NCBI RefSeq assembly: GCF_038624605.1
Contig: NZ_CP152020.1
Coordinates: forward strand, 1,109,312 to 1,173,311
Origin: Psychrobacillus sp. FSL K6-4046
Lineage (GTDB): Bacteria; Bacillota; Bacilli; Bacillales_A; Planococcaceae
Reading direction: 5' to 3'
DNA length: 64,000 bases
A model generated the notes under the pieces. That model worked only from the letters and a program-made list of their open reading frames with translations, was not told where the DNA came from and ran no database searches. The translations under genes were made by a program, and so were the position numbers. Of the stretch, positions 35,291 through 44,074 are shown piece by piece (within the stretch, counting starts at the first letter, position 1; each line of letters opens with the position of its first letter).

Positions 35291-35719
35291 TCATAATTTA
35301 ACTTCCATTATACAATTAACCTCTTGGAATCCAACCTGCTTATAAATCTCTTTGGCAAAGTTGGAGGCAAACACATTTAATCGGACCGCTTCATAGCCTT
35401 GTTCTTTAAAATAGGAGTTTCCTTCATTAATGAGGATTTTAGAAAGCCCTTTTCCTCTATGGGCGGGGAGAACATAAATTTCATATATAAACCCATACTT
35501 GTTGTCAGTAAAATAGTCTGTATTTTCATCTAACATGATCCAGCCTTGAATAGCTTCCTCTTCTTTAATCACTAAGTAGAAGCCTCCTTTATCTATAACC
35601 CCTTGAAACATGGCTAATGCCTTCTCTTCACTAATCTCCAGTTGCGTTGCATCAGATGCAGAGTTTACTGCATGGGAAAGAATAAATTCCATATCCTCTT
35701 TCGTTGCTTTTGTAATCAT
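35291..35719 (-). CDS. GNAT family N-acetyltransferase
   Basis: A 142-residue GNAT protein. Acetyl-CoA motif A is IYVLPAHRGKGLSKILINEG, and AVRLNVFASNFAKEIYKQVG plus FQE is the C-terminal family signature. AAGGGGGAT lies upstream of the ATG. It is monocistronic with its own terminator. The substrate is unknown. Confidence 0.85.
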   Translation of the reverse strand: MITKATKEDMEFILSHAVNSASDATQLEISEEKALAMFQGVIDKGGFYLVIKEEEAIQGWIMLDENTDYFTDNKYGFIYEIYVLPAHRGKGLSKILINEGNSYFKEQGYEAVRLNVFASNFAKEIYKQVGFQEVNCIMEVKL

Positions 35720-35867
35720 ATAAATCCCCCTTTATTCTATTTTATTTCCACAAGATTTGGTCATAATCCTTTAATGACTCATTTAAAATAACAATCACCT
35801 CGCATAACAAATTAGTAATGTATCACTTATGTATAGTTTGCTATGCTTGTTTAAAGGGGGCGTATTT

Positions 35868-36332
35868 ATGCATACATTTCACGTTAGCTCTATTGGAACA
35901 GTACATAACACTAGAAAAACTCCAGAGGATGATTATTGGGGGGAGGTAGTTTCTGAAATCAGGTTAAACAATGATTGGGACGAGAGCAGTCTAGATGGTA
36001 TTGATGCTTTTAGTCATGTGGAAATCATTTTCTTGTTTCACCTAGTTTCTGACGATCACGTTCAATATACTGCTAGGCATCCAAGAAACAATACGACTTA
36101 TCCGAAGGTAGGTATATTCGCGCAGCGAGGTAAGAATCGACCAAATAAAATCGGACTTACTACGGTTGAATTGATTGAACGGGACGGGTCATCGATCTTT
36201 GTCAAAGGGTTAGATGCGATAGATGGGACTCCAGTGCTAGACATTAAGCCCGTAATGAGCGAATTTCTGCCGAAGGGGAAAGTGAAGCAGCCAAAATGGT
36301 CAACTGAATTAATGCTGAATTATTGGGAGTAA
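35868..36332 (+). CDS. TrmO/TsaA-like (UPF0066) SAM-dependent methyltransferase
   Basis: A 154-residue protein of the TsaA/TrmO beta-barrel family; E. coli TrmO methylates N6 of t6A37 in tRNA. Visible motifs are FSHVEIIFLFH and PKVGIFAQRGKNRPNKIGLT, the latter corresponding to the conserved IFATRSPxRPNPIG SAM-binding stretch but with QRGK in place of TRSP. Start: ATG 35868 after GGGGGCG; an upstream ATG at 35829 lacks a ribosome site. tRNA specificity is not certain for this variant. Confidence 0.75.
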   Translation: MHTFHVSSIGTVHNTRKTPEDDYWGEVVSEIRLNNDWDESSLDGIDAFSHVEIIFLFHLVSDDHVQYTARHPRNNTTYPKVGIFAQRGKNRPNKIGLTTVELIERDGSSIFVKGLDAIDGTPVLDIKPVMSEFLPKGKVKQPKWSTELMLNYWE

Positions 36333-36401
36333 GCTTTAAAAAGGACTTAAGCGTCCGATAGCGAATAAAAGAAAGAGTACAGTTTATATAGGAGGGAGCA
36401 T

Positions 36402-36752
36402 ATGAGTATAATCGAACGAATAGATACGGTCTGCTTAAAGGTTCGGGATATTAATACCGCAAGCAGCTGGTATCAGGAGATGCTAGGACTGGAGGAACAG
36501 TATAGGGAGGAACACTATGCCATTTTGAAAATTGGAGAAAGTGGTGTACCCTTAACTCTTGAAAAGGGAGAGCCAAATGGTGGAGGGAATAGTACATATC
36601 CAATCTTTTTCTCTTCTTCTATAGATGAAGCGCATAAAACATTATCCAGTCGAGGAGTAAAGGTCACAGATATACAGCAGGATGGCCTTAACACCTATTT
36701 TGAGCTGTTCGACGTAGATGGGAACAAATCTCAAATTTGTTACTGGAAATAA
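36402..36752 (+). CDS. VOC/glyoxalase family protein
   Basis: A 116-residue single-domain vicinal-oxygen-chelate protein: IDTVCLKVRDINTASSWYQE at the start and YFELFDVDGNKSQICYW at the end, both standard for glyoxalase/bleomycin-resistance folds. GGAGGGA lies 7 nt before the ATG. It probably forms part of a short run with the TrmO-like and MgtC genes. The substrate is unknown. Confidence 0.8.
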   Translation: MSIIERIDTVCLKVRDINTASSWYQEMLGLEEQYREEHYAILKIGESGVPLTLEKGEPNGGGNSTYPIFFSSSIDEAHKTLSSRGVKVTDIQQDGLNTYFELFDVDGNKSQICYWK

Positions 36753-36808
36753 GGATGCTCTAAAAGATATATAGTAAAAAGAACAACTTTTAAAGGGTGG
36801 AATGCACA

Positions 36809-37297
36809 TTGGACTTTGTCACATCATTATTTAACTCACATTATGATCTATATATAAGATTAGCAGTAGCCACATTCATAGGTCTGTTAATAGGACTAGA
36901 GAGGGCTATTAAGCACAAGCCTGCAGGGATTCGTACGCATATTTTAGTATGTCTCGGCTCTACACTGGCGATGAGCTTATCTACCTTAAACCAAGGGCCT
37001 TATATGGATCCCATGCGATTAGCAGCCCAAGTTATTAGCGGTATCGGCTTTCTAGGCGCAGGAGTTATTTGGGTGGATAAGGATAACGTGAAACGAGGTC
37101 TAACAACAGCAGCAAATCTTTGGATTACCGCATGCGTAGGATTAACAATCGGTTATGGCGCATATGATTTAGCAATACTCACAGTTTTCCTCATGTTTAT
37201 CGCCATGAACCTTCCAAGGGTATTAGAGAAGATGAGACTTCTACCTCCAAGAGGGAAAGAGAAGGAAGCGCATGAGGTTGATAGTGATGGGGAATAA
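36809..37297 (+). CDS. MgtC/SapB family membrane protein
   Basis: A 162-residue protein with about four or five helices. Conserved MgtC segments are FIGLLIGLERAIKHKPAGIR, LAAQVISGIGFLGAGVIW and RGLTTAANLWITACVGLTIG. The soluble C-terminal ACT-like domain of some MgtC proteins is absent, and the chain ends with a short charged tail. Start: TTG 36809, 8 nt after AAAGGGTGG; the GTG at 36797 would overlap that ribosome site. The role in Mg2+ or F-ATPase control is known only for some relatives. Confidence 0.85.
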   Translation: MDFVTSLFNSHYDLYIRLAVATFIGLLIGLERAIKHKPAGIRTHILVCLGSTLAMSLSTLNQGPYMDPMRLAAQVISGIGFLGAGVIWVDKDNVKRGLTTAANLWITACVGLTIGYGAYDLAILTVFLMFIAMNLPRVLEKMRLLPPRGKEKEAHEVDSDGE

Positions 37298-37307
37298 AAG
37301 GTGGAAC

Positions 37308-37351
37308 AAAGCCACGCTACCAGTTCAGTTACTGGAGTGATGGCTTTTTCT
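37308..37351 (+). terminator. intrinsic terminator
   Basis: AAAGCCA and CAGT pair with ACTG and TGGCTTT, followed by TTC. Confidence 0.7.
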
Positions 37352-37518
37352 TTGTATAATCTATATTGTTTAATTCGCAGCAAATAGGAATGAAACAGCC
37401 TGCCTATTAATATTATTTTAGAGAGGATTCTTTGAACAGAATCGTTTGCGGATAAACTAATTTTTAGTACAAGACTTCTTTGCTAGAACGACTATATGAT
37501 AAAAGAAAGGAGTATTAT

Positions 37519-38856
37519 TTGGAGCTATTCCTTATCAAGTCATTTAAACATCTTAGTTTGTATGAAAAAGAATGGTCCACTATTTTAGCAGCAAATCAAA
37601 ATTCTAATCCATTTCTAGAATTTCATTTTATATACAATTGGTGGAGATATTTTTCAGACGATAAGAAAATTGAGATTTATAGTGTTAGAGAAAACCAGAA
37701 AGTCATTGCTTTTTTTCCCTTTATAGTGAGTAAAAAGAACAATGTTAAAATTGTGCAAACATTAGCTATTCAATCCTGTCCTTATACAGACTTCGTAGTA
37801 AAGAAGAGAGATTTAGATAGGGTGCTTATGTTTGTGATGGACGGAATTATTTTAGATAAGCAGCAGGCAGTATTCTTGATTAATTCGTTAAGTTATGACA
37901 ATCATACACATCTAAAATTAAGGAATTACATGAATGCTAGAAGCTACAAATGTATAGAAAAGAAAAATAATCCAGTAGAAATTTTACATGCTATAACTCC
38001 AATGATGGAAGTAAAGCTAAGGGCAATAGGTGATCTACAGGAAGAGGTAGTGACATTTGACCAATTGCAGTCTTTATTAGAGGGAAACATGGACAAATTT
38101 AATCACTCCAGTAACGATAGATTGGATTTTATGAAAAAGTTTGAAGGTGATCGGCCTCATGTCAGCGCAAAGGTAATACATCTTAATAATGAATTAATAG
38201 CGTTTTCTTATGGTTTTCAGTGGCTGGATAAATACATGGAGTACGGAAACGGAAAACTAAAGGATCTTTTTCATGCTGAGAAGCTGCTTGGCGAGGCTAT
38301 GCCCATACATGCTCCAGGCACTGTGTCTATCCTATTTTCAACTAAAAATTTTAGGGGTAAGCTTGGTCTTATCCTGGAAAAGCGTCATATAGCAAAATAT
38401 GAAAGAAAACAATTGAATCCTACTAAGAAGAAGGCATTTAAGAAAAAGCATTCTATTCTTATTGCTGAGCTCAACGATATCCACATCAAAGCCCCCAATT
38501 GTAACTTTAAAAGTATTTCTAACACAGAGATATGGTCAGGTAACCGACAAAGATTCCTTCTCAATTACCTTCGAGGTTTCGAGGGCTATCATTCTGGAAA
38601 TCCCCAAAACACTTTTTGGATCAATTCAACATCGCTTTATATTGATGAACTAAATCATAAAGAAAAGCTATCTGAAGGAACTCTATTTATAGAAGGGTGG
38701 GAGTCTGAGGAGCTAGAAAAGATACTATGCTTTACACAAACAAACTACAGAGTACGGAATATATTAGTACGTGTTAATAAAGACAACAAAAATCAAATCA
38801 AAAAATTAATGCTTTTTGGATTTCAAATTAGAGATAAGATTTTGATTCCTAGCTAG
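37519..38856 (+). CDS. BioF2/FemAB-like GNAT protein with extra C-terminal domain
   Basis: A 445-residue protein. The first 300 or so residues resemble GNAT N-acyltransferases of the CelD/BioF2/FemAB type: EWSTILAANQNSNPFLEFHF near the start and IHLNNELIAFSYGFQWLDKY in the acyl-CoA-binding half. A lysine-rich linker (KKKAFKKK) leads to about 140 residues that end in a second GNAT-like closing segment (NKDNKNQIKKLMLFGFQIRD). Start: TTG 37519, because AAAGGAG lies 6 nt upstream; the longer frame from 37480 has no site. Possible roles are wall or capsule acylation; unproven. Confidence 0.65.
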   Translation: MELFLIKSFKHLSLYEKEWSTILAANQNSNPFLEFHFIYNWWRYFSDDKKIEIYSVRENQKVIAFFPFIVSKKNNVKIVQTLAIQSCPYTDFVVKKRDLDRVLMFVMDGIILDKQQAVFLINSLSYDNHTHLKLRNYMNARSYKCIEKKNNPVEILHAITPMMEVKLRAIGDLQEEVVTFDQLQSLLEGNMDKFNHSSNDRLDFMKKFEGDRPHVSAKVIHLNNELIAFSYGFQWLDKYMEYGNGKLKDLFHAEKLLGEAMPIHAPGTVSILFSTKNFRGKLGLILEKRHIAKYERKQLNPTKKKAFKKKHSILIAELNDIHIKAPNCNFKSISNTEIWSGNRQRFLLNYLRGFEGYHSGNPQNTFWINSTSLYIDELNHKEKLSEGTLFIEGWESEELEKILCFTQTNYRVRNILVRVNKDNKNQIKKLMLFGFQIRDKILIPS

Positions 38857-38925
38857 GAGAAGGTTTTTTCTCTGCGTGCAAAGTCTAATTACTAGGCTTG
38901 ACCCACAAATAGAAGGAGTCGACTT

Positions 38926-38990
38926 TTGATTGGAGGGCAGAGTGGAGACTTTCAACGAGAATAGTGCGAGCTGAAGATCCAGGAGAGCAC
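38926..38990. repeat. half copy of a Bacillaceae intergenic palindromic repeat
   Basis: TTGATTGGAGGGCAGAGTGG followed by AGACTTTC...GCGAGCTGAAGA resembles the left half of the element at 62404-62492 (TTGATTGGAGC...GGCGACTCC). The right arm that should end in GAAATCAAT is missing, so this copy is truncated. Confidence 0.6.
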
Positions 38991-39005
38991 ATATCGTTAC
39001 TTTAA

Positions 39006-39058
39006 TAGAAAAAACTTTAGACAAAACATCACAATTCCTGGTGTTTATCTAAAGTTTG
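39006..39058 (-). terminator. intrinsic terminator of the FAD oxidoreductase gene
   Basis: AAACTTTAGA and TCTAAAGTTT enclose a second stem (AAACATCA/TGGTGTTT). On the minus strand it is followed by TTTTTT. A further short hairpin GCGACTAAT/ATTAGTCGC overlaps the stop codon. Confidence 0.75.
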
Positions 39059-39068
39059 GAGCGACTAA

Positions 39069-40295
39069 TTATTGATTAGTCGCTTCTTTGCTTTTACTTA
39101 GCCTATTCAACTGTACAATCTCAGCATCCTCATTCTTATGACCGGTTATTAAATCTCTCAATATATGAGATCCGAGCATACTATAAACGGTTCCGTTTCC
39201 ACCATAACCTAATAGGTAATAATGATTTTCTTTCGTTGGATGTTCTCCAATGAATGGAAGATTATCAGTAGATTCTCCAAAAGTCGCAGCATATGCATAA
39301 TCAATGCTTATATCGTATTGGGGGAATAGTTCTTTTGCTTGGAAAAGAAGATTTTCTACTCTCTTCATCATCAGCTCTTCCGATTGTGGTGCCTCAGGTT
39401 GGTCTTTGTCCATACCACCTATAATTAATCTACCTTCTTTGCATGTACGAGCGTATAAGTAAGGTCGCTTTGTCTCCCATATTAAAGCTTTTTCATGCCA
39501 GCCACTTAAATTACTAATAGGATTGCTGACGAACACATAAGAATGATTGATATCAGCTCCCCTACGTTTTCCAACAGGGACATCCTCATATCCAGTCGTA
39601 TATACAACTTTTTTAGCATAGAACGATTTTCCAGTTGTTCGAACTTCCAGATCATCATCTCTATCTATCACATTTATAACTTCTGTATATGGATATAGAT
39701 GAACGTCTAGCTCTTCCGCTTTTCGAAGAACCCCCTGTACAAACTTTAACGGGTTAACCTCTGCGTCACCTAAAGTTAGTAGGGCGCCATCCTTGGAAAA
39801 GGAAAATTTTTTGGCTATCTCGTTTCTTCCTAAATAATCACAAGGAAAGTTATATTTTTGAAGTGTTATGTATTCCGCCTTTAGCTTCTCGACATCATTT
39901 TCTTCGCTAGCAAAACACAGGCTAGGGCGTCGTATAAAATCCGAATCCTCATCGAGACTTTTAGCCACAAGCTCTAATTCATCCATTGCTTCATAACAGA
40001 GCTGATAAAAGCGAACAGCATCCTTTTCGCCGATTTGGTCAATTAGTTCATGAAGCATAATGTCATTTGAATACTGAAGTAATCCTGTATTCGCACTAGT
40101 GCTGCCGGTACCCATCATACGTTTATCTAATACTGCAACCTTCAATCCTGTATTCGCAAGCGATAGCGCAGTTAAGGAGCCAGACATTCCTCCACCGACA
40201 ATAACGACATCGTATATATCTAAAGGCTCAATGAATGTTGGAGTAAATGGTTTTGTTGTAGTTGGCCAATAAAGAGACCCGTTATGTAGATTCAT
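39069..40295 (-). CDS. FAD-dependent oxidoreductase, DAO/glycine oxidase family
   Basis: A 408-residue DAO-family flavoprotein. The FAD dinucleotide motif is VVIVGGGMSGSLTALSLA, followed by VAVLDKR with the acidic ribose-binding residue. TSANTGLLQYS and the C-terminal ATFGESTDNLPFIGEHP plus YLLGYGGNGTVYSM are typical. Start: ATG 40295 with GGAGGT 4-5 nt upstream. No Rieske domain follows. The substrate is an amine or amino acid by family; specificity unknown. Confidence 0.85.
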   Translation of the reverse strand: MNLHNGSLYWPTTTKPFTPTFIEPLDIYDVVIVGGGMSGSLTALSLANTGLKVAVLDKRMMGTGSTSANTGLLQYSNDIMLHELIDQIGEKDAVRFYQLCYEAMDELELVAKSLDEDSDFIRRPSLCFASEENDVEKLKAEYITLQKYNFPCDYLGRNEIAKKFSFSKDGALLTLGDAEVNPLKFVQGVLRKAEELDVHLYPYTEVINVIDRDDDLEVRTTGKSFYAKKVVYTTGYEDVPVGKRRGADINHSYVFVSNPISNLSGWHEKALIWETKRPYLYARTCKEGRLIIGGMDKDQPEAPQSEELMMKRVENLLFQAKELFPQYDISIDYAYAATFGESTDNLPFIGEHPTKENHYYLLGYGGNGTVYSMLGSHILRDLITGHKNEDAEIVQLNRLSKSKEATNQ

Positions 40296-40425
40296 ATGTA
40301 CCTCCAAAGAGTTTTTTAGAATTATATACCCTTAATTTTTATTTTCAATCCATGTTATAATAATATGTGATAAAAGTATTAAACTGCTTGTTTAGGTGCT
40401 TTTAATAAACTAAAGGATGATGTAT

Positions 40426-41325
40426 ATGACACAGGAAAAACCTCGTGTATTAGTTATAGATGGTATGGCATTATTATTCCGTTCTTTCTTTGCAACTGCT
40501 ATGTCAGGAAACTATTTTAAAAATGAAAAGGGGATTCCAACGAATGCAGTACAGGGCTTTGCTCGTCATGTATTGGCAGCACAGGAGCTAATGAACCCTA
40601 CTCATATGGCGGTTTGCTGGGATAAAGGAATGAAAACGTTTAGAAATGATTTATTTGATGGGTATAAAGCGAATCGGCCAAAGCCAGCAGAGGAGATGAT
40701 TCCTCAATTTGATATGGCCCAGGAGCTGTCGGAGCATTTAGGATGGCAAAACTTTGGGATAGTTGGAATGGAAGCAGACGATACGATTGCATCTATCACA
40801 CATAAATGGAAAGACGAAGCCCATTTCACGATTGTCAGTGGCGATAAGGATTTACTTCAGCTTTTAGATCCTTCTACTGAAATTGCATTCACGAAAAAGG
40901 GCTTTACGATATATGACTACTATAATCATGAAAGATTCACAGATGAATACGGTATCTCTCCACTGCAGTTCCCGGATGTGAAGGCTTTTATGGGAGATTC
41001 CAGTGATGGCTATGCAGGTGTGAAGGGTATTGGACCGAAAACTGCTCTTCAGCTTATACAAGCCTATGGTTCAGTTGAAAAGGTAATAGACTCACTGCAT
41101 CTCTTAACAAAGGGACAGCGAACAAAAATTGAGGCTGATTTAGAAATGCTTCACTTATCGAAGCAGCTTGCTACCATCAGTAGAGATGTACCAATTGAAG
41201 CGGAGCTCGATCACTTAGTCATACCGAATATTGATACGAACAAATTCGATTTTTTATATGAGCATGGCTACACTATTTTAGCTCGTCAGCTGCAAGGGAA
41301 ACAGAAGCCGGTGGGACAACTTTAA
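40426..41325 (+). CDS. ypcP: 5'-3' exonuclease (YpcP type, stand-alone Pol I N-domain)
   Basis: A 299-residue FEN-like nuclease equal to the N-terminal domain of DNA polymerase I without the polymerase. Metal-binding residues are seen in VLVIDGMALLFRSFF, GMEADDTIASI, IVSGDKDLLQLLD and FMGDSSDGYAGVKGIGPKTA, the last being the helix-hairpin-helix. It acts in RNA primer removal and repair. Start: ATG 40426 with AAAGGA 8 nt upstream; two earlier ATGs are closer than a normal spacing. The 3' end overlaps the convergent C39-like gene by 53 bp. Confidence 0.9.
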   Translation: MTQEKPRVLVIDGMALLFRSFFATAMSGNYFKNEKGIPTNAVQGFARHVLAAQELMNPTHMAVCWDKGMKTFRNDLFDGYKANRPKPAEEMIPQFDMAQELSEHLGWQNFGIVGMEADDTIASITHKWKDEAHFTIVSGDKDLLQLLDPSTEIAFTKKGFTIYDYYNHERFTDEYGISPLQFPDVKAFMGDSSDGYAGVKGIGPKTALQLIQAYGSVEKVIDSLHLLTKGQRTKIEADLEMLHLSKQLATISRDVPIEAELDHLVIPNIDTNKFDFLYEHGYTILARQLQGKQKPVGQL

Positions 41326-41812
41326 TAAATGTGAGGATAGGGGCATTTTCTGTATATTTTATCTTGCGTATAGAACTTTCTCGTCCTCTTCCACCATTAT
41401 CATGAACGATTAAATAGAGTTCATCGTTATTTTTTTCATACCCAATTAATGGTACCCAGTGATAGGAAAAAGAGAATTTCTGTTTCCATTTAAAAGAAAA
41501 ATATTTATCAAACTTTAATGCCACTGGTCTACCTTGTTGCAGCTCACCTAAGGACTCCTCTATGGAGCATTTTTGGATTGTCCAACCAGGACCAAGAAGC
41601 TTTTTTAATCGCCTAATAAATCGATATGTAAATAGACCGATTCTTGTTCCTTTTAAATGTTTATACAAATCGTTAGGAATGTAGGAGTGGTTCGGTAAAA
41701 GATAGTTTAGGAGCACATATACTGTGACCGGTCCACATGCAGAAGATTGTAGCTTTGGATTAATGGAAACATCGTACTGGGAAAAGCCTTTAACCGGCAA
41801 TTGGATTTTCAA
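41273..41812 (-). CDS. C39-like papain-fold peptidase
   Basis: A 179-residue protein of the peptidase C39-like family. The likely catalytic triad is C26 in QSSACGPVTVYVLL, H118 in YHWVPLIGY and D138 in IVHDNGGRG. No signal peptide is seen and no ABC transporter is attached, unlike bacteriocin exporters. The last 53 bp are antisense to the end of the exonuclease gene. It is transcribed away from the Eis-like gene. Substrate unknown. Confidence 0.75.
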   Translation of the reverse strand: MKIQLPVKGFSQYDVSINPKLQSSACGPVTVYVLLNYLLPNHSYIPNDLYKHLKGTRIGLFTYRFIRRLKKLLGPGWTIQKCSIEESLGELQQGRPVALKFDKYFSFKWKQKFSFSYHWVPLIGYEKNNDELYLIVHDNGGRGRESSIRKIKYTENAPILTFIKVVPPASVSLAADELK

Positions 41813-41920
41813 GTTAATTCTCCTTTCTGGTTACTATATACAGTACGTTTATGTTACCCTAAAAGTTTTTACTAAAAGCATTAAATTAAGTTAATTTCCT
41901 AAATAACGTTTTCCATTTTT

Positions 41921-42037
41921 AACACGAACAATTATTTGATTGAATGCGGCATGATAGACAAGGCGTTGCAATTAGACTTGTGTATCAGTCGCTAGCAGAA
42001 CGGTTTCCAGTAGCTAAAATCAATTATTGTTCGTGTT
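41921..42037. repeat. 117-bp inverted-repeat element
   Basis: The outer 12 bp AACACGAACAAT are repeated exactly inverted at 42026-42037 (ATTGTTCGTGTT), and the similarity continues inward through TATTTGATTG / AAAATCAATT. A T-run follows on the plus strand. It lies in the divergent region about 50 bp upstream of the Eis-like gene, so it is either a MITE-like insertion or part of a structured leader. Confidence 0.65.
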
Positions 42038-42085
42038 TTTTATATAAATAGCAATTCTAATTTAATTACTAAGGGGATGGATGGT

Positions 42086-43342
42086 TTGATTAGAGTATTA
42101 GAGGAAACGGATTTTGAGGCAGCAGCTGACCTAGCGTCTATGGCATATCCAGGAATGGGCATTCAGTCAGAGGAAAAGAAGAAGGAATATGAGGAAAGAC
42201 TGAAACGAGAGCAAAGGGAAGAAAACGGTATTCTTTTTTATGGAAGCTTTAACGCGAAAGAAGAATTAGTAGGAATCTACCGACGAAGTGATTTTGAATG
42301 TAATATTAATGGTGAGTTTCAACGTCTATTTGGGATAGGCATGGTGGCAGTACATATTTTACATAAGAAGGAAAAGGTAGCATTTGAGCTGTTGAACCAT
42401 TTTCACCAAGAAGCAAGAAAGGAAAATGTGGCTCTTGTGGCTCTATATCCTTTTAGCTCTAGTTTTTACCGCAAAATGGGCTATGGCTACGGTCCATTAA
42501 AGTACGAGTTTAGGATAAAACCGGGTGCTTTAAATAGTAATGGACAGAAGGACTTGGTAGAGCTGTTATCTCCTACAGATGTAGAAGAAATTACAGTCTT
42601 ATATAACCACTTTGCCCAAATGCATCATGGTATGATCAAACGGACATGGAGTGAGCGTCAGCATATTAAAAATGCAGCATCTCGTTATGTAGGGGTCCGA
42701 GAAGACGGCAAGCTGATAGGGGCCTTGGCTTTTAGCCTTCAGCCAGTGAAGGATAGTCACTTCCTGCATCAAAATATGATGATTCATGAGTGGGTATGGA
42801 GTAGCCAGAAGGGCTTTAAGCAGCTAGAGGCATGGGTTCATTCCCAGCAGGACCAGGTTGATCGAATCATATATGGAACGAACAACCCCGCATTTGTTTA
42901 TAGCTTAAACAATCCACCAAATGACTCTAATCACTTAATACCTAGTGTCTATCATGAGGTGGCCACCACTGGATCGGGTTTAATGTATCGGATTTCAGAT
43001 ATTCCACTCTTTTTTAAGCAAATGCATTTTCAAACACTTCGCAAGCCAGCCGGCCAACCAGAAATTATTGTGAAGGTCGAGGACACCTTTATCGAGGAGC
43101 AGTCAGGCTTTTATAAGCTTTCATTTTTGGGTGGAGAATGGGATATTGAAAAAGTTGGAGAGAATATCGGTCAGGTGAATATCGAAATAGGAATTCAAGA
43201 TTTAAGTGCATGGTGGATGGGCTGTGTATCGATTAAGGATTTGGATAGCTATGGTGAAGTAGTAGTGAAGGGTTGTAGCCCAGAGGATTTAGATGACTGG
43301 TTTAAGCCACGAAAAGCACCAATTTGTATGACAAATTTTTAA
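42086..43342 (+). CDS. Eis-like GNAT acetyltransferase with SCP2-like C-domain
   Basis: A 418-residue protein of the Eis family: an N-terminal GNAT (IGMVAVHILHKKEKVAFELL as motif A and LYPFSSSFYRKMGYGYG), a second degenerate GNAT (residues about 145-285) and a C-terminal SCP2-like domain. Characterised Eis enzymes acetylate amines, including aminoglycosides, and use the C-terminal carboxylate in catalysis; this chain ends in Phe (CMTNF), as in that family. Start: TTG 42086, 9 nt after AAGGGG; the ATG at 42077 has no spacing to a ribosome site. Confidence 0.8.
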   Translation: MIRVLEETDFEAAADLASMAYPGMGIQSEEKKKEYEERLKREQREENGILFYGSFNAKEELVGIYRRSDFECNINGEFQRLFGIGMVAVHILHKKEKVAFELLNHFHQEARKENVALVALYPFSSSFYRKMGYGYGPLKYEFRIKPGALNSNGQKDLVELLSPTDVEEITVLYNHFAQMHHGMIKRTWSERQHIKNAASRYVGVREDGKLIGALAFSLQPVKDSHFLHQNMMIHEWVWSSQKGFKQLEAWVHSQQDQVDRIIYGTNNPAFVYSLNNPPNDSNHLIPSVYHEVATTGSGLMYRISDIPLFFKQMHFQTLRKPAGQPEIIVKVEDTFIEEQSGFYKLSFLGGEWDIEKVGENIGQVNIEIGIQDLSAWWMGCVSIKDLDSYGEVVVKGCSPEDLDDWFKPRKAPICMTNF

Positions 43343-43405
43343 GTTAACATGATAAAAAAGACAAAGGGAGATGCGAGAACAATTTCTCGTTTCCTTTGTC
43401 GCTAG

Positions 43406-43444
43406 AAAAAAGGTTTAGGAGAAATCCCTAATCCTTTTTTTATT
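43406..43444. terminator. bidirectional intrinsic terminator
   Basis: AAAAAAGGTTTAGG pairs with CCCTAATCCTTTTTT around AGAAAT. It serves the Eis-like gene and the convergent STAS gene. A second hairpin (GACAAAGG/CCTTTGTC) precedes it. Confidence 0.85.
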
Positions 43445-43904
43445 TAGAAGCGATTGTTTTATTGGATTCTTGCAGTAGGCGGTTCAATGCTTCTCGGAAA
43501 TTTTTATATGTTTCGATATTAACATGTAGATCTGCATGGACAATTTCTCGAATAAATTTTGGGTTAAAGCCAACATAGATTGGACGGATTCCCATTAAAC
43601 GAAGAGAGCTATTCAGTCGGGATATAGATATGGCCAATTCATTGTAATCGAATTCCTCAATATGCTCCACAGTTACCCCGGTAAAATCGAAAATAGCGTG
43701 TTCTACTTCTTTATGCTCGCCAATATATTGTAGTGTTTCCGTCTCAATATTTTCAAACCGTTCCTTATACATATAGCCGGCAATCGGCATCAAAATTGTT
43801 TTAGGCACAATAGATGGAATGATTGGGGTTGACATTGCTTTTATAATTCGTTCATAGTAAGCGACTTTCTCTTTTAATTCCAGAATTTCGTTATCTTGCG
43901 ACAA
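43440..43904 (-). CDS. STAS-domain protein, RsbR/RsbS-like, phosphosite apparently lost
   Basis: A 154-residue protein with a short N-terminal helix (NEILELKEKVAYYERIIKAM) and a C-terminal STAS domain (TPIIPSIVPKTILMPIAGYM through MGIRPIYVGFNPKFIREIV). In stressosome proteins the strand after the conserved GV has an Asp-Thr or Ser that RsbT phosphorylates; here the segment is FTGVTVEHIEEF, without that pair. It is therefore RsbR-like in shape but may not be a kinase substrate. Start: TTG 43904, 6 nt after AGAGGTG; the GTG at 43913 lies within that ribosome site. Monocistronic. Confidence 0.75.
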   Translation of the reverse strand: MSQDNEILELKEKVAYYERIIKAMSTPIIPSIVPKTILMPIAGYMYKERFENIETETLQYIGEHKEVEHAIFDFTGVTVEHIEEFDYNELAISISRLNSSLRLMGIRPIYVGFNPKFIREIVHADLHVNIETYKNFREALNRLLQESNKTIASK

Positions 43905-44074
43905 ATATAACACCTCTGTTTTTCTTATTATGGTAAGAAAGTAGAAGAGGACTGTCGTTAAGAGCAGTCCTATTTCCTTTCATACTTTCTAAGGTTACCT
44001 TGGCTTATTCTAAAGAAAGTATAGACTATTCAGTTTTGAATATTATGCCTATATGTAGCTGTTCTAAATAGTAT

